Shown here: positions 23,147 to 34,930 of the stretch, piece by piece | Layout of the letters: each line of letters starts with the position of its first letter | Numbering within the stretch: position 1 is the first letter of the stretch | From: Papio anubis | Taxonomy: Eukaryota > Chordata > Mammalia > Primates > Cercopithecidae | NCBI RefSeq assembly: GCF_008728515.1 | Contig: NC_044989.1 | Location: forward strand, 69,589,754 to 69,653,753 | Length of the DNA: 64,000 bases | Reading direction: 5' to 3' | Program-made: the position numbers and the translations under genes | The notes under the pieces: model-generated | Seen by the model: the letters and a program-made list of their open reading frames with translations, nothing else | Told to the model about the DNA's origin: nothing | The model's database searches: none

Positions 23147-23176
23147 TAAACATGCACACGCACACACACACACGTG
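23147..23176. repeat. (CA)n-rich microsatellite
   Basis: Interrupted CA repeat ending CACACACACACACGTGTGC. Confidence 0.85.
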
Positions 23177-23281
23177 TGCATATATGTAGACATATATACC
23201 TGTGTATGTGAGAACATATGTAATCTGAAACAAAATTTTCATGAAATAACACTCTTAACTACTTGCAGTACATTCCGATAT

Positions 23282-23539
23282 TTTTTCTTTTTTTCTTTTT
23301 TTTTTGGAGACGGAGCCTTACTCTGTAGCCCAAACTGGAGTGCAGTGGTGCAATCTCGGCTCACTGCAACCTCCGCCCTCCAGGCTCAAGTGATTCTCGT
23401 GCCTCACCTTCCCGAGCAGCTGTGACTACAGGCACACACCACCACAACCAGTTAATTTTTTGTATTTTAGCAGAGATGGGGCTTCACTATGTTGCCCACG
23501 GTAAGTGCTGAGATTACAGGCATGAGCCACCGCGCCTGG
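23282..23539 (-). mobile_element. Alu with internal deletion, antisense
   Basis: T-rich tail, GGAGACGGAGCCTTACTCTG, ending CACCGCGCCTGGC. Part of the inner arm (after ATGTTGCCCA) is missing. Confidence 0.9.
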
Positions 23540-23815
23540 CACTTTTATTTTTTTTCTTTTTGAGACAGAGTCTCGCTCTGTCACCCAGGCTGGAGTGCGG
23601 TGGCGTGATCTTGGCTCACTGCAAGCTCCACCGCCTGGGTTCATGTCATTCTCCTGCCTCAGCCTCTCGAGTAGCTGGGACTACAGGCACCAGCCACCAT
23701 GCCTGGCTTTTTTTTTTAGTAGAGACAGGGTTTCACCGTGTTAGCCAGGATGGTCTCGATCTCCTGACCTCGTGATCCGCCTGCCTCGGTCTCCCAAAGT
23801 GCCATCGTGCCCGGC
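23540..23815 (-). mobile_element. AluY-like, antisense
   Basis: TTTTTGAGACAGAGTCTCGC, then CTGCAAGCTCCACCGCCTG, the AluY-type form. The end lacks the usual TGGGATTACAGG segment. Directly adjoins Alus on both sides. Confidence 0.92.
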
Positions 23816-24131
23816 CCTTTTATTATTATTATTATTTTTTTTTTTTTTTTAAAGATAGTCTCACTCTGTTGCCTACGCTAGAGGGCAGTGGCATGATCTT
23901 GGCTCACTGCAACCTCTACTTCCTGGGTTCAAGCGATTCTCCTGCCTCAGCCTCCCCAGTAGCTGGGATTACTGGCATACCCCACTACTCCCAGCTAATT
24001 TTTGTATTTTTAGTAAAGATGGGGTTTCACCATGTTGTCCAGGCTGGTCTCAAACTCCTGACCTCAAGCAATCCACCTGCCTCAGCCTCCTGAGTAGCTG
24101 GGATTACAGGTGTGAGCCACCACACTCGGCC
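23816..24131 (-). mobile_element. Alu with (TTA)n tail, antisense
   Basis: Tail of ATT units, AGATAGTCTCACTCTG, both arms, end CACACTCGGCC. GATATTTTC flanks the three-Alu block (about 23277 and 24133). Confidence 0.93.
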
Positions 24132-24215
24132 TGATATTTTCTTTCTATTCAAATTTTATTTTATGATGTTGGCAGAAACCCACTAAATTGATTTCATAAC
24201 CTACAGATAATTAAC

Positions 24216-24220
<5 letters not shown>

Positions 24221-24246
<26 letters not shown>

Positions 24247-24520
24247 ATGGAGTCTCACTCTGTCACCCAGGCTAGAGTGCAGTGGCACGATCTCAGCTCA
24301 CTGCAACCTCTGCCTCCCAGGCTCAAGTGATTCTCCTGCCTCAGCTCCTGAGCAGCTGGGACGACAGGCAAGTGCCACCATGCCCGGCTAATTTTTTGCG
24401 TTTTTAGTAGAGGCGGGGTTTCACCATGTTGGCCAGGCTGGTCTCAAACTCCTGACCTCAGGTGATACACCCGCCTTGCAAAGTGCTGGGGTTACAGGCA
24501 TGAGCCACCATGCCTGGTCC
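24221..24520 (-). mobile_element. Alu, full length, antisense
   Basis: T-rich tail to CCATGCCTGGTCC. TSD ATAATTAACAATTT at 24207-24220 and 24521-24534. Confidence 0.95.
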
Positions 24521-24937
24521 ATAATTAACAATTTGAATGAAAAATAGTTTTCCATTATAATCCTATTTTACAGCTTATTCTTTCACTTCTAATATTTTGA
24601 GAAACATCCATTTCGAACATGGAGATCTAGTTCGTTCATTTTAGCATATGCATGATACTTGATATTTTATTCTCTTATTTATGGATAATTAGATAATTTA
24701 TATTTCATATATTTTCACTATTCCAAGATGTCCTACAGTGAATTTTCTTGCACATAAATACAAAAGTTTTTCTAGAATACATACCTGGAGTGAAGTTATT
24801 TGAGTTAAAGCTTGTACCTCTTCAACAGTAGTAAATAACTGTTAAATTTCCCAAGAAATTGGGGTATGAATTTACATTGCCTTCAGCACTAACAAAAAGT
24901 ATTTCCCCCATCTTAACCATCACTTAGTGCTATTAGA

Positions 24938-25102
24938 CCTTTTTTTTTTTGAGACGCAGTCTTGCTCTGTCACCCAGGCTGGAGTGCAGTGGTGCAATCT
25001 CAGCTCACTGCAACCTCTGCCTTCTGGGCTCAAGCTATTCTTGTGCCTCAGCCTCCCAAGTAGCTATGAATACAGGCAGGCCCCACCATGCCTGGCTAAT
25101 TT
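24938..25102 (-). mobile_element. Alu half, antisense
   Basis: Tail and one arm (GAGACGCAGTCTTGCTCTG to CCTGGCTAATTTTTG), broken at the central A-rich linker, where the next Alu begins. Confidence 0.9.
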
Positions 25103-25412
25103 TTGTTTTGGTTTGTTTTGTTTTGTTTTCGAGACAGAGTCTTACTCTGCCGCCCAGGCTAGAGTACAGTGGTGCGATCTCAGCTCACTGCAACCTCCGC
25201 CTCCCGGCTTCAAGTGATTCTCCTGCCTCAGCCTCCTGAGTAGCTGGGATTACAGGCGCCCGCCACCATGCCTGGCTAATTTTTGTATTTTTAGTAGAGA
25301 CAGGGTTTCACCATGTTTGCCAGGCTGGTCTCAAACTCCTGACCTCAAGCGATCAGCCCGCCTTGGCCTCCCAAAGTGCTGGGATCATAGGCATGAGCCA
25401 CCGCGCCCAGCC
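25103..25412 (-). mobile_element. Alu, full length, antisense
   Basis: (TTTTG)n, CGAGACAGAGTCTTACTCTG, both arms, end CCGCGCCCAGCC. Confidence 0.94.
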
Positions 25413-26450
25413 GTTGCTTTAAATTTTTGTCAATCTGATAGTGGGAAATGTTTTTTTCTTTTATTTTGCATTTCCCTCCTTACTAACAAAGTAAGCTGCT
25501 TTTCATGTGGCTATTGCCCCCTCAATCTTTTCTTTGAATTGCCCATTGGATTGCCTGTATCTTTAGCATTAATTTTTAAGAGTTTCAATATATTCTGCAC
25601 ACTGATTTTTATTAGCTATATATACTGCAAGTATCTTCCCATTTCATGAAGTCAGATTTATCAAATTTCTTTTTTGCCTATGCTGTCCAGTTTAAAACAT
25701 TTTCCATATCCTGAAGTTATAATTAGTCTATATTTTCTTAACATTTTAAAATTTTACATTCTATACTTAGATTTTAATCCAGCTGGAATTGTGTATGTAT
25801 GCATGTACACACGTGTGTATGTATAGTGAGGTGGGAATCCTATTTTTTCTTTTTTCATAGTTTATTGTTCAAGACCAATTTATTAAATATTCTTTCTTCA
25901 TGCTGCTTTGAATGCTCCTTTTGTCATAAACCAAATTCTTAATATACATAAGTCTTTTTCTACACTCTCCAGTCTGTCCCACTGGCAGCTTTTCCTATTT
26001 CTATGCCAATATTACACTGTTTAAGTTTCTATAGCTTGTAAAATGTTTTGAAATCTGAGAGGGCATATTTCTCATTACCAGCATTATCATGATTAAGATT
26101 TTTGAAATTTATTACTGTTTCCTCTTTTATATGAATTTTTGGACCTATTTTGTCAAGTTCCGTGAAAAATTCTTGGGCATTTTTGTTGGAATTGAATTAA
26201 CTTTGATTTGGACAAAAACTGACATTTTATGTATCAAGATTTTTTTCCATGAATATATTTTGTCTCCCAACTACCCGGTCTTGTTTTACGTCTTTCAAAA
26301 AATTGTTTTCATCTTTTCTTTAAAGGTCTTATCCTCATATTTCTTTCTAGAAGTTCATAGTGTTTTCACTGTATTTTTTATTGCTATATAATAGATGTGC
26401 ATATTGTTTTTGTTGTTGCTATTGTTATTTTAAATGTTAGTCATAGGGAC

Positions 26451-27116
26451 TAACAAGAAAGTGGACTCTACAGTCTCTACAGCAACACGGGAGTGGAGGA
26501 GGCAAAGTTCACTCTGACTCATTATGTTGACAGTGGCTGATCATCAGGCACGTTTAGTACCAAAGTTCTCGAACATGGATGCTTGAATGTACATCCTGCA
26601 CGATTTCCTTGTAATGTTCTTTTTCCATCCCATGACTCTACTCAAATTCTCCATTCACTATCTCCCAAGGACCCTACTGGTACAGTATTCTCAGTTCCTT
26701 CCATTATCATGTTGTTATAATAGAAATGTTATTTTTGTATCCGAGGTAACCCAATTTGGGGTCTGCATTGTTTTTCCTTCATGATAATCCTAATGCTAGC
26801 TGGCGTATTTTATAAGGCAATATCAACTGTACTAAGTTCAGTGAGCTGAAATATGCAAGAACAAGATGTAAGCATTCTGTTTCCTCTTTCCAAGGCCTAT
26901 ACTTTGGAGTTTTTTACTTTGAGTTGCTTTTTTTAGCGGCTGGTGGAGATGTTGCTGAATTGTTGGTGTTGTGTGTTTGTGTTTTATTTTGGTGACCTGT
27001 TACCCTCAGTTTTAGTCTACTTATTTCTAAAATCTGAACATAAACACAAAAATGTTTTATTGTCAGTGTTACTCCCATTCCTTTTCATAATGTATTATTC
27101 TTTCATTGTGACTTTT
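26451..27116. other. Unassigned AT-rich sequence
   Basis: Possibly old retroelement, but no diagnostic motif. The ORFs here have no recognisable domain. Confidence 0.35.
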
Positions 27117-27423
27117 TTGTTTTTTATTTATTTGTTGAAACAGAGTCTTGCTCTGTTGCCCAGGCTGGAGTGCAGTGGCACAATCACGGCTCCTTGCAGC
27201 CTTGACCTCCTGGGCTCATGTGACCCTCCCATGTCAGCCTACTGAGTAGCTGGGACTACAGGTGTATACCACAACACTAGCTAGTTTTTTATTTTTTGTA
27301 GAGACGGGGCCTCCATATGTCACCCAGACTGGTCTCCAACTCTTGGGCTCAATTGATCCTCCTGCCTCCTGCCTCGATCTCCCAAAGTGCTGGGATTATA
27401 GGTGTGAGCCACCACACCCAGCC
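27117..27423 (-). mobile_element. AluJ-like, antisense
   Basis: GAAACAGAGTCTTGCTCTG to CCACCACACCCAGCC, with older-type changes such as CAATCACGGCTCCTTGCAGC. Confidence 0.93.
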
Positions 27424-29104
27424 TTTGTATCTGTTTAATGATTTAAACATCCCTGTCTTTGATGGTCTCTTTCAAAATGTTTTTCTATGATCCAGAGTTT
27501 GGGGTTGCTGACCTCCCTACAAGTGTCTGAAAACTCTTGTTTACGGTGGGTCTATCAGATATATTGTAATTTTTTACTGAAAGCTCATCTTCAACTGAGT
27601 TTGATTTTTCAATGGAAATGTTTTATGACCGGAGTGATTTTCCATCTATGTCAGCATGTATCCTCAGCAGTAACATTCATGGGCCCACTCTTCACATGCA
27701 TCTCTTATTTTATGATGCTGGTAACTGAGAGACAGTATAAATTCAGTCTTCAAACCTCTCAAAGCATAAGCTTGGGATTTTACTTTCTCACAAAAGGATT
27801 TTATTTTTTCACCCAGAACCTAAGCACAAGCAAACTTTCCTGGCATCTTCCCGATTCAATGGGTGGATTTTTTGTCCTAGTCCCTCTTTCCCTAGGAGTT
27901 CAGTCCTGCAATTGCTCCAGTTTTCGCTTTCTTGTTTAGGCTCGTGCATGGCACTAGCCCAAGCCTCTGATTCTCATCTCTGCGTGGACCTTACGCCAGC
28001 CTAAGAACAGCACAGACAGACACATCCACACCCCAGGTCTGCTGTGGTGCTGCTCACCACTTCCAGCTATGTTTTTCCATTCCCTCTTCAGTCCCAGCAA
28101 TTGGACTAATTTGGTTTCCTTTCATCCCGCATTTCTGTGTGTTTGGAGTAGGAGGGTTCCACATCAATCTGCTCCTCTCCAGCCCCCTTTTCCTCCACAG
28201 AGGCCCTGAAAACCAACCAGGCCTTAAAACCTCTGATAGAAACCAGAATCAGATGCCTGTGGGGTCTAGGGTAAACACTGCCTGCAGAAAGTATCTCCAG
28301 AATTTGGCTGAAATCTTTCTGGGAAGAAGAGACTGGGATTGTTTGATTATTAACTGGACAATTTCTTGCTTAACAATTACCTTTCTGTTCTTGTGCTGAA
28401 ACAGAACCAGAAAGCTTCTTCCCTGCCAATTTCAGGGATGAGATCATCTTTTGCAAGGCCCTTGGAGAGACATTAAGTCAGGGATCTTTTGCAAAAGAAA
28501 TGCATGTGGCATGTGAGATTTGAAAGAACTATGGGTCCTTTCCTTGACAAACAAACCCAATGGGGTTTTGTTGTTGTTGTTTTGGGTAGGAAGCTTCCCA
28601 GTTTTTTGTTTGTTTCTGCTTTTAAATAAAAATAGTGATGAGCCAGGGAGATTGGCCCTTTGTGGAGGGAACATGTACCTACATGGGTGCAGGCTGAAGA
28701 GTCACAGCTGAATACTCTGGCAGTATTTGAAATTGTTTCTTTCAAACAGGATTGGTGTACAAAGTCAAGAGGAAAGTCAGCAAGTATCTCGGGAAAGGAC
28801 CATCATGGAAAACAGAGCCCAGATTTTAAAGTCCATGAGGGAGACACACACCTCACAGACTCTAAGTAATGGCTTTCTTCCACATAGACATGAATGTTTA
28901 AAGACCAGCGAACACCACCCCTATGCACTCAGGCCTAAGCTTAATCAACCCAAGGCTAAGTGTGCAGAAATCTTAATAGAATTCCTGGCTTTAGATTTAC
29001 TGACATCTTCCCTCCATGGTCTTGCGCCAAGGAAAAGTTTGGGTAGTCTGTTATCCACACCTTGGTGTGAATTTAACCCAATGTATTATTTGTCCAAAGA
29101 TGTT
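27424..29104. other. Unassigned sequence
   Basis: Open frames at 27487-27939 (150 codons) and 28727-29203 (158 codons) show no domain or splice support. The second runs into a MIR remnant. 27424-28440 may be degraded antisense retroelement. No gene called. Confidence 0.35.
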
Positions 29105-29195
29105 GTCTTTGAAGATTATAATCTCAGTGAGATAAAGATTTGCCTAAAATTATATAGTGCAGAGCAAGACCCTTCAACTCCAAATCCCAAGTTCT
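29105..29195 (-). mobile_element. MIR remnant, antisense
   Basis: 'CTCAGTGAGATAAAGATTTG' then 'TATATAGTGCAGAGCAAGAC' follows the antisense MIR core. Confidence 0.55.
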
Positions 29196-29917
29196 TTCCT
29201 TAGGGAAAACGGGATGGAGCCTTTTCGCTGGGCTATGAGGTCCAGCCAAGCCTGCAGTCTCATGCTTTCTCAGACTATGGGTATGACTGCTCTGAGCAAG
29301 CAGTGATGATAAACACGCCCAGGGTCCATTTCTGCCACCTCAGCCTCTGAATTCACGTCTCCCACAAATCACTTCTTTCCTCTAACAGACTTCTAATTCA
29401 TGATAAAATGTTTTTAGGGAACCATTAGCCAATTCCTTGCTATCCCTTAGGGATCTTTCAGCATCCCGGGGAAACAACCAGAGGAATTTTCCTCAAACAA
29501 TTTCATTTACATCAGTCCAAATCCCAATGTACTAAACTCTCAGCAGGGTGTTAATCTCACTAAGAGCTTCTGTAAAGTTGCTGGAACCCCATCCACAATT
29601 TCTGCTGACGGGTAGGTCTGTGGGCCCATGTTTGTAACGCATGACCCCACCTCATCCTGAGGTCAGCCAGAGCCAGCAGTCAAACCACATGAGGATTCAC
29701 GTGCTTCATCCTTCACCAGATACCAGTTAGGAACAGATGAGGGCCGACAGAGAGATCCTGGAGGACAAGTAATGACCCCACAAAGGCAAAGACCCTCACA
29801 ATTACAATGCATTTGGTGTTGACTGCTGCCACAGAAGTGGTTGTGAGGGTAGAGGGAACGAGCAAATGCATGAAGAGTAGCCACATGGTGAGAGCAATTA
29901 GGAACCATGTAACATGG
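29196..29917. other. Unassigned sequence
   Basis: No repeat or exon recognised over about 720 bp. Confidence 0.35.
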
Positions 29918-30265
29918 TGTCTTAGTCTGTTTGGGCTGCTGTAACAAAATACCACAAGCTGGGTAATTTATGAACAACAGAAAATGTATTGCTCACGGTT
30001 CTGGAGGCTGAGAGGTCCAAGACTGTGGCACCAGCAGACTCAGTGTCTGGTGAGGGCTCTCCACCTTGTTACCGCGTCCTCACGTGGTGGAATGGGCGAG
30101 GCAGCTCCCTTCAGCCTCTTTTATAATGCCTCTAACCCCAATCATGAGGGCTCTGACCTCATGACCTAATCACTTTCCAAAAGGCCCACCTGTTAATACT
30201 ATCACATTGGAGATTAGCATCCAACGCATGATTTTTAGGGGCATATCAACATTCAGGTCATAGCA
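29918..30265 (-). mobile_element. MLT1-type (MaLR) solo LTR, antisense
   Basis: Starts TGTCTTAGTCTGTTTGGGCT, then 'GCTCACGGTTCTGGAGGCTG', ends GGTCATAGCA. The 5-bp flanks CATGG and CGTGG are a near-match TSD. Confidence 0.88.
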
Positions 30266-30314
30266 CGTGGAAAAGGCCGCCTGGCTTACCTCACTTTCCA
30301 TTTTTCTCCAGATA

Positions 30315-30620
30315 CTTCTTTTTTATTTTATTTTTGAAATAGGATCTCTCATTCTTCGCCTAGGCTGGAGTGCAGTGGTGCAATCACAGCTTATTTGCAA
30401 CCTTGACCTCCCGGGCTCAGGTGGTCCTCCTACCTCAGCCTCCCAAGTAGCAGAAACTACAGGTGCATGCCACCATGCTCAGCTAATTTTTTGTATTTTT
30501 AGTAGACATGGTGTTTCACCATGTTGCCCAGGCTGGTCTTGAACTGCTAGACTCAAGCAATCCACCCACCTCGACCTCCTAAACTGCTGGGATTATAGGC
30601 ATGAACCACCATGCCTGGCC
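30315..30620 (-). mobile_element. Alu, full length, antisense
   Basis: From TTTTTGAAATAGGATCTCTC to CCATGCCTGGCC. TSD TTCTCCAGATA at 30304-30314 and 30621-30631. Confidence 0.95.
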
Positions 30621-30649
30621 TTCTCCAGATATTCCTGATTTTCCTCCTT

Positions 30650-31855
30650 ATAACAGCTTAACTTACCACACCTGCCCTTTGCTCCTTCACTCGCAGGTGG
30701 AGATCTGCCTCCTCCGTCAGTGAAAAGATGATCACCCAAGAGGAGATCAGCTGGTACCCTTCCCTGTGCCAAGTCCTTGTTTCATCACTCGCTATCCCTT
30801 CCTTCTCATCTGCTATAAAGAAAACATGCCTCCTCCTTTCCAAAGCTGAGTCTTCCATGTCTTGTGTTGATCCTGAGGCCTTGGAACTCTGGGATTCTTC
30901 ATCCATCATCCACTCTCCCTCTTTTGCATCTTCAATCTCTCCATCTCTGACAGGGCCTTCCTCTCTGCCTGCAAACGTACTCCAGGGTCTCCAATCCCAA
31001 ATCCCTTTCCTCAATCCCAGTGTTCACTCTGGCTACTGCCTGGCTTCCCTCATTCTCTTCATAGTCCAACTTTTTGGAGGAGTCATCTAATACTTTCTCA
31101 AGCCTCATTCATCTCTCAGTTCACTATGCCCATCATATCGGGAATATTTTGAGAATTGCCCTTGGGAAACAGAGCTCTCAACTGCAAAATCGGATGTCCT
31201 AGTTCCAATTCCTTCTCTTGCAACATCTAGCATTGTCGACCATGTCCTCTCTATTGGTCATTGCCAAACACAACACAGATGGCACATACAAGCTCGTTGC
31301 TCTGCCCAAACCAGCCCATACCTCTATAAACAGTCCCCTCACTAACAAGGAATGGTGCAGTATAGAAGGGCCAGTAACAGAGAAAAGCTACCAGCACCAG
31401 AGAGAGGGAGCTATGTTGAGAAGAACCCCCACTCCAACAAGCTGGGGCCTGCATTGGAGGGTAAGGGTCAGGGAAATACACACCCCAACCCACTCGTTTC
31501 CTTCCAACACCCTCCTGCAGGGCTCCCCATTGGCTTGAACCCAACCAGAGTCCAGAAGGTGAGAGAGGCATTGCTGACAGCTCTAAAGCTGCTCCCCCCG
31601 GGCTGCCGAGCACAGTGAGAAGAGCTGGGAGTGGCAGATCTCGAGGTAAGCAGGAGGAAGCAGCATGCCCCACTCTTCCTACTGACTCTTCTCACTTGGT
31701 TTTTGTCACACTGACTCTTCTGGAAAAATCAGAGTGCCTCAAATGCAACACATCCAAAATAAAACTCATCTCCTCCCCTCACACTTTCGCCCACATTTCC
31801 AGTCTCCACTAACGGCAGGCACCTGTACTTCTTCACGGCCTTGACAGTCTTGCAT
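30650..31855 (+). mobile_element. Degraded L2-like sequence, sense
   Basis: 'TATTGGTCATTGCCAAACAC' near 31253 and 'CCTCAAATGCAACACATCCA' near 31737 follow L2 ORF2. Much of the rest is too diverged to be sure. Pyrimidine-rich open frames here (up to 140 codons) fit an L2 origin. Confidence 0.45.
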
Positions 31856-31985
31856 TAGAGACGTCTCCTGGGAGTTTGTTAGAAATGGGGACTCTCAGGC
31901 CCTACCCAGACCTACTGGATCAGAATCTGCATTCTAATACCACACTCGGGGGCTCATGCACGCGTTAAAATCTGGAAGTGTTAGT
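31856..31985 (+). mobile_element. MER5A-like hAT fragment
   Basis: 'GGGAGTTTGTTAGAAATGG' then 'CCTACCCAGACCTACTGGAT' is MER5A-like. Confidence 0.75.
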
Positions 31986-32078
31986 TAAAGTACATTTCAC
32001 AACCACTTCTCCTTTCCTTTTCACATTGTGTTAGCACATGCCAAAGTCAGAGGCTTAATATTAAAACAGAAAGAAGTG

Positions 32079-32359
32079 TCAGGCGCAGTGGCTCACGCCT
32101 GTAATCCCAGCACTTTGGGATGCCGAGGCGGGTGGATCACCTGAGGTCGGGGGTTTGAGACCAGCCTGACCAACATGGAGAAACCCCATCTCTACTAAAA
32201 ATACAAAATTAGCTGGGCGTGGTGGCACATGCCTGTTAATTCCAGCTACTCAGGAGGCTGAGGCAGGAGAATCGCTTGAATCCAGGAGGCCGAGATCGCA
32301 CCATTGCACTCCAGCCTGGGCAACAAGAGCAAAACTCCGTCTCAAAAAAAAAAAAAAAA
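32079..32359 (+). mobile_element. Alu, sense
   Basis: AGGCGCAGTGGCTCACGCC to a run of A. CAGAAAGAA flanks both sides (about 32067 and 32361). About 20 bp before the right-arm end are missing. Confidence 0.93.
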
Positions 32360-32689
32360 CCAGAAAGAATTACATTAATGGGGGCCTTTTGGAATCCTCC
32401 ATAACCCCCATTTATTGCTTTGGACTTTGTCAGAGGATGCTGCTTTAAGGATTGTGTGCTTGTGGACTTGACTTTGTGCCTTCTTATTGTTTTATGAAAT
32501 CCATACCTATCCCCTTGTTCCTTCTTGCCTTTACCCTTGGAGGATCATGAAAGGCACCTAGATTGCCCTTTTTGTGTAAAAAATAAAAGACTATGTTGAA
32601 TATTCAAAATGAGAAGCCCATCATTTGAAAATGTTTCAGATGACATTTGCCATGTAGAAATACGTCACCCAGTTCAATTGTGTCGGGAT
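32360..32689. other. Unassigned sequence
   Basis: AT-rich with no recognised element. Confidence 0.3.
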
Positions 32690-32840
32690 TTGTATCTGTC
32701 CAAGTGTCAGTTTCCTCATCTACAAAACGGGGAAACCACAGTAACTCCTTTATAAGTGTCTATAAGGATTAAATGTGGCAAAATATGTAAAATATGCCCT
32801 CCAAATGGACAATGTTCAAATATTCATTGAATAAAAAAAG
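32690..32840 (+). mobile_element. MIR 3' part, sense
   Basis: 'GTCAGTTTCCTCATCTAC' then 'TATAAGGATTAAATG' is MIR. A similar fragment follows the next Alu near 33100. Confidence 0.7.
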
Positions 32841-32865
32841 GAAGGTATTTAACACATCTGAGGTC

Positions 32866-33088
32866 AGGTGCGGTGGCTCACGCCTGTAATCCCAGCACTT
32901 TAGGAGGCCAAGGCAGGTGGATCACCTGAGGTCAGGCGTTCAAGACCACCTGGCCAATGTGGTGAAACCCAGTCTCTACTAAAAATAAAAAAATTAGCCA
33001 GGAGGTGGAGGTTACAATGAGCAGAGACTGCGCCACTGCACTCTAGCCTGAGAAACAGAGTGAGACTCCGTCTCAAAAAAATTAAATA
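32866..33088 (+). mobile_element. Alu with internal deletion, sense
   Basis: GGTCAGGTGCGGTGGCTCAC to GACTCCGTCTCAAAAAAATT. About 80 bp are missing after AAATTAGCC. Flanked by near-copies of ATCTGAG. Confidence 0.9.
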
Positions 33089-33170
33089 AAATATCTGAGC
33101 TTCAGTTTACTCAAATGTAAAATGAAGACTATAATTCCAAGTTCAGTAAATGTTCATTCTTATACTCTCC

Positions 33171-33312
33171 CGCAGCCCACACACATGCTCACACACGTAC
33201 ATACACGCACGCTCATGTGTGGACACACACACAGGCATGCACACAGGCGCACACATGAGCACAAGCACGCACATACACATGCATGCACACAATCAAAACC
33301 ACATGCACATAC
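33171..33312. repeat. CA-rich low-complexity tract
   Basis: About 140 bp of imperfect CACACA/CACATG/CACGCA units. Alternating purine-pyrimidine over much of its length. Confidence 0.9.
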
Positions 33313-33429
33313 ACCACGCACAGAACAGCAGGAACTCTAGCTGCTTTCCCCTCATGTCTCCTGCCCGGCTGCCTGCCCTCTGGAATCACTCTCCTGGATG
33401 GCCGCAGAGCCTCCACCCAACACAGCCAC

Positions 33430-33790
33430 CGCTCTCCAGGTACCTCCCCTCCAACCCTCTTTCCACACCAGCCACAGTGAGCTTTCTAAAATACAACCCT
33501 GACTGTTTCATGCTTGCTTGAAACCCTCACACTGCAGCTGGGCCAAACCCATTCTACACCCCCATACACATTATGTCTCCTGCCTGGTCCCCCCTCCTCT
33601 GAGCACCCACAGCAGGGGACACAAACCTCTGATGTCACCCTGTCTTTCTCCCTTTAGACTGCAAGCGCTGCTCCAGGGCAAGGACCTGCCACATCTGATT
33701 TTGTGGTTTCAGTGTCCACTACCCCAAAGGCCAGAGCACAGCCAGGGCTCCAGAAACGCTGTTGCTAAATGCTGGTTACAGCAGAACATG
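33430..33790 (+). mobile_element. L2 3' part, sense
   Basis: 'CAGTGAGCTTTCTAAAATAC', then 'TTGAAACCCTCACACTGCAG', then 'AGACTGCAAGCGCTGCTCCA' and 'GCTGTTGCTAAATGC' follow the L2 3' order. Confidence 0.65.
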
Positions 33791-34439
33791 AGAGGTGCTG
33801 CCCTCCCACCCACCCGGTCAACGCAGCCCCAGGATCCCCAGAGCGCACAAGAGACACGAATTCTACCAGAAGGACCTCATCGCCTCCTGTTCCCAATGGC
33901 AAAGTGAGCACCCGGACATTTTAGGCCTTGTCCTGTGAGTTTGGAACTGCAGCGCCGAGCACAGAATGCACAGTATGGTCCTCTCCAGATGCCGGCTCCT
34001 CTGTCTGCAGCAGCCCTTGAATGCCCCACCCAGAACTCCCTTGTTCAACCCTCCAGCCGTGCCTGTGCGGGGAGGCTCCTGAGCGATGCCCAACCCCTCC
34101 CTGCTGATCCCACACACATTTTCCTTCTCCTTCTTTCAAAGCAAAAAAACAACTGCCCTTTCCAAAAGTCAGGAATGCAGGGTGAGGGCGGGGGTTGCTT
34201 GACTGGAAATAAAGATCTAGACTCCCTTTCCATAGACTGAGCACGGCCCCATGAGCAGCACCTCCTGGGCACCCCACAGAGAGTAGGTCTGACCAAGATG
34301 CCACGTAGGTACCAGCATCACAGTGCCCCATGAGTGAATGGTCAAAGACAGTGAAATGAGCAGAGGTGGACGTGAGTCAAAGCAGGCTCTATCATCACTG
34401 CTGCCTGCAGGAAGAGGCCACAGCCTGTCCTCTCCATCT
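33791..34439. other. Unassigned, moderately GC-rich sequence
   Basis: Several overlapping frames of 80-136 codons occur on both strands, none with a recognised domain or paired splice signals. Confidence 0.35.
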
Positions 34440-34930
34440 GCCTCCTCTATGACAGGTCCCATCAATGCAAATGCTGTAACACCAACATCGAATTTACATT
34501 TACCTAGAGTAAGCCTGCAGTGGCCTGACACTGTGCAAGAGAATTGGGAGAGGGATAGAGGGAGGCTCCAAACATGAGGCCTGACCAGGTTTCTGCCCTC
34601 AAGTATCTGTGAGCTCTACCCAGGACTGTGCAGCAAAGTGAAGCTAAAAGAATTAGACAACAAGGCTTTCCCTGGCGAGGCTTCTGTCTCACTGCAGGCG
34701 GGGCGTAAGGCCCACATGAGGGCAATGAAGATTCCTATGAGGCAAGATGGAACCAGGAGCCAGACTGCAAGCCGCAGACGCTGCCTGCTCGCGAACTTCA
34801 GAGGAGAAAGGGAAGTCAGGCAGGAGGAGCCAGGAAGGTTCATGAAGGGGCACCTGCAAGGATGGATGGGCTGGTAGGATGCGCTTTTCAGACAGGGGAC
34901 AGCACATGCAAAGACACAGAAGTGTGATTT
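34440..34930 (-). mobile_element. Possible L2, antisense
   Basis: 'CAGGTTTCTGCCCTCAAGTA' and 'GACAGCACATGCAAAGACAC' resemble reverse-complement L2. Weak. Confidence 0.35.

Larger units (their letters stand above)
22800..26450 (-). mobile_element. Old L1 (L1ME-like), antisense, with six Alu insertions
   Basis: Runs between the Alus as AT-rich antisense L1: 'GAACACCCAAGGACATCCTAG' region at 22860, 'CATATATTTTCACTATTCC' at 24709, 'TGCATTTCCCTCCTTAC' at 25468, 'TTTTTAAGAGTTTCAATATA' at 25574, 'TTAATCCAGCTGGAATTGTG' at 25775 and 'GGACCTATTTTGTCAAGTTC' at 26143. Many stops. The right limit is uncertain. Confidence 0.65.

Noticed and set aside
24927..25239. ORFs such as ...LSPRLECSGAISAHCN...
   Set aside because: Typical translations of antisense Alu; the same is true of many ORFs across the window.
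27487..27939. 150-codon plus-strand ORF
   Set aside because: Hydrophobic, AT-driven composition, likely from old retroelement sequence; no domain.
28727..29203. 158-codon plus-strand ORF
   Set aside because: Its end runs through a MIR remnant, and no splice or family support is seen.
31251..31673. 140-codon minus-strand ORF
   Set aside because: Overlaps other open frames in degraded L2-like sequence.
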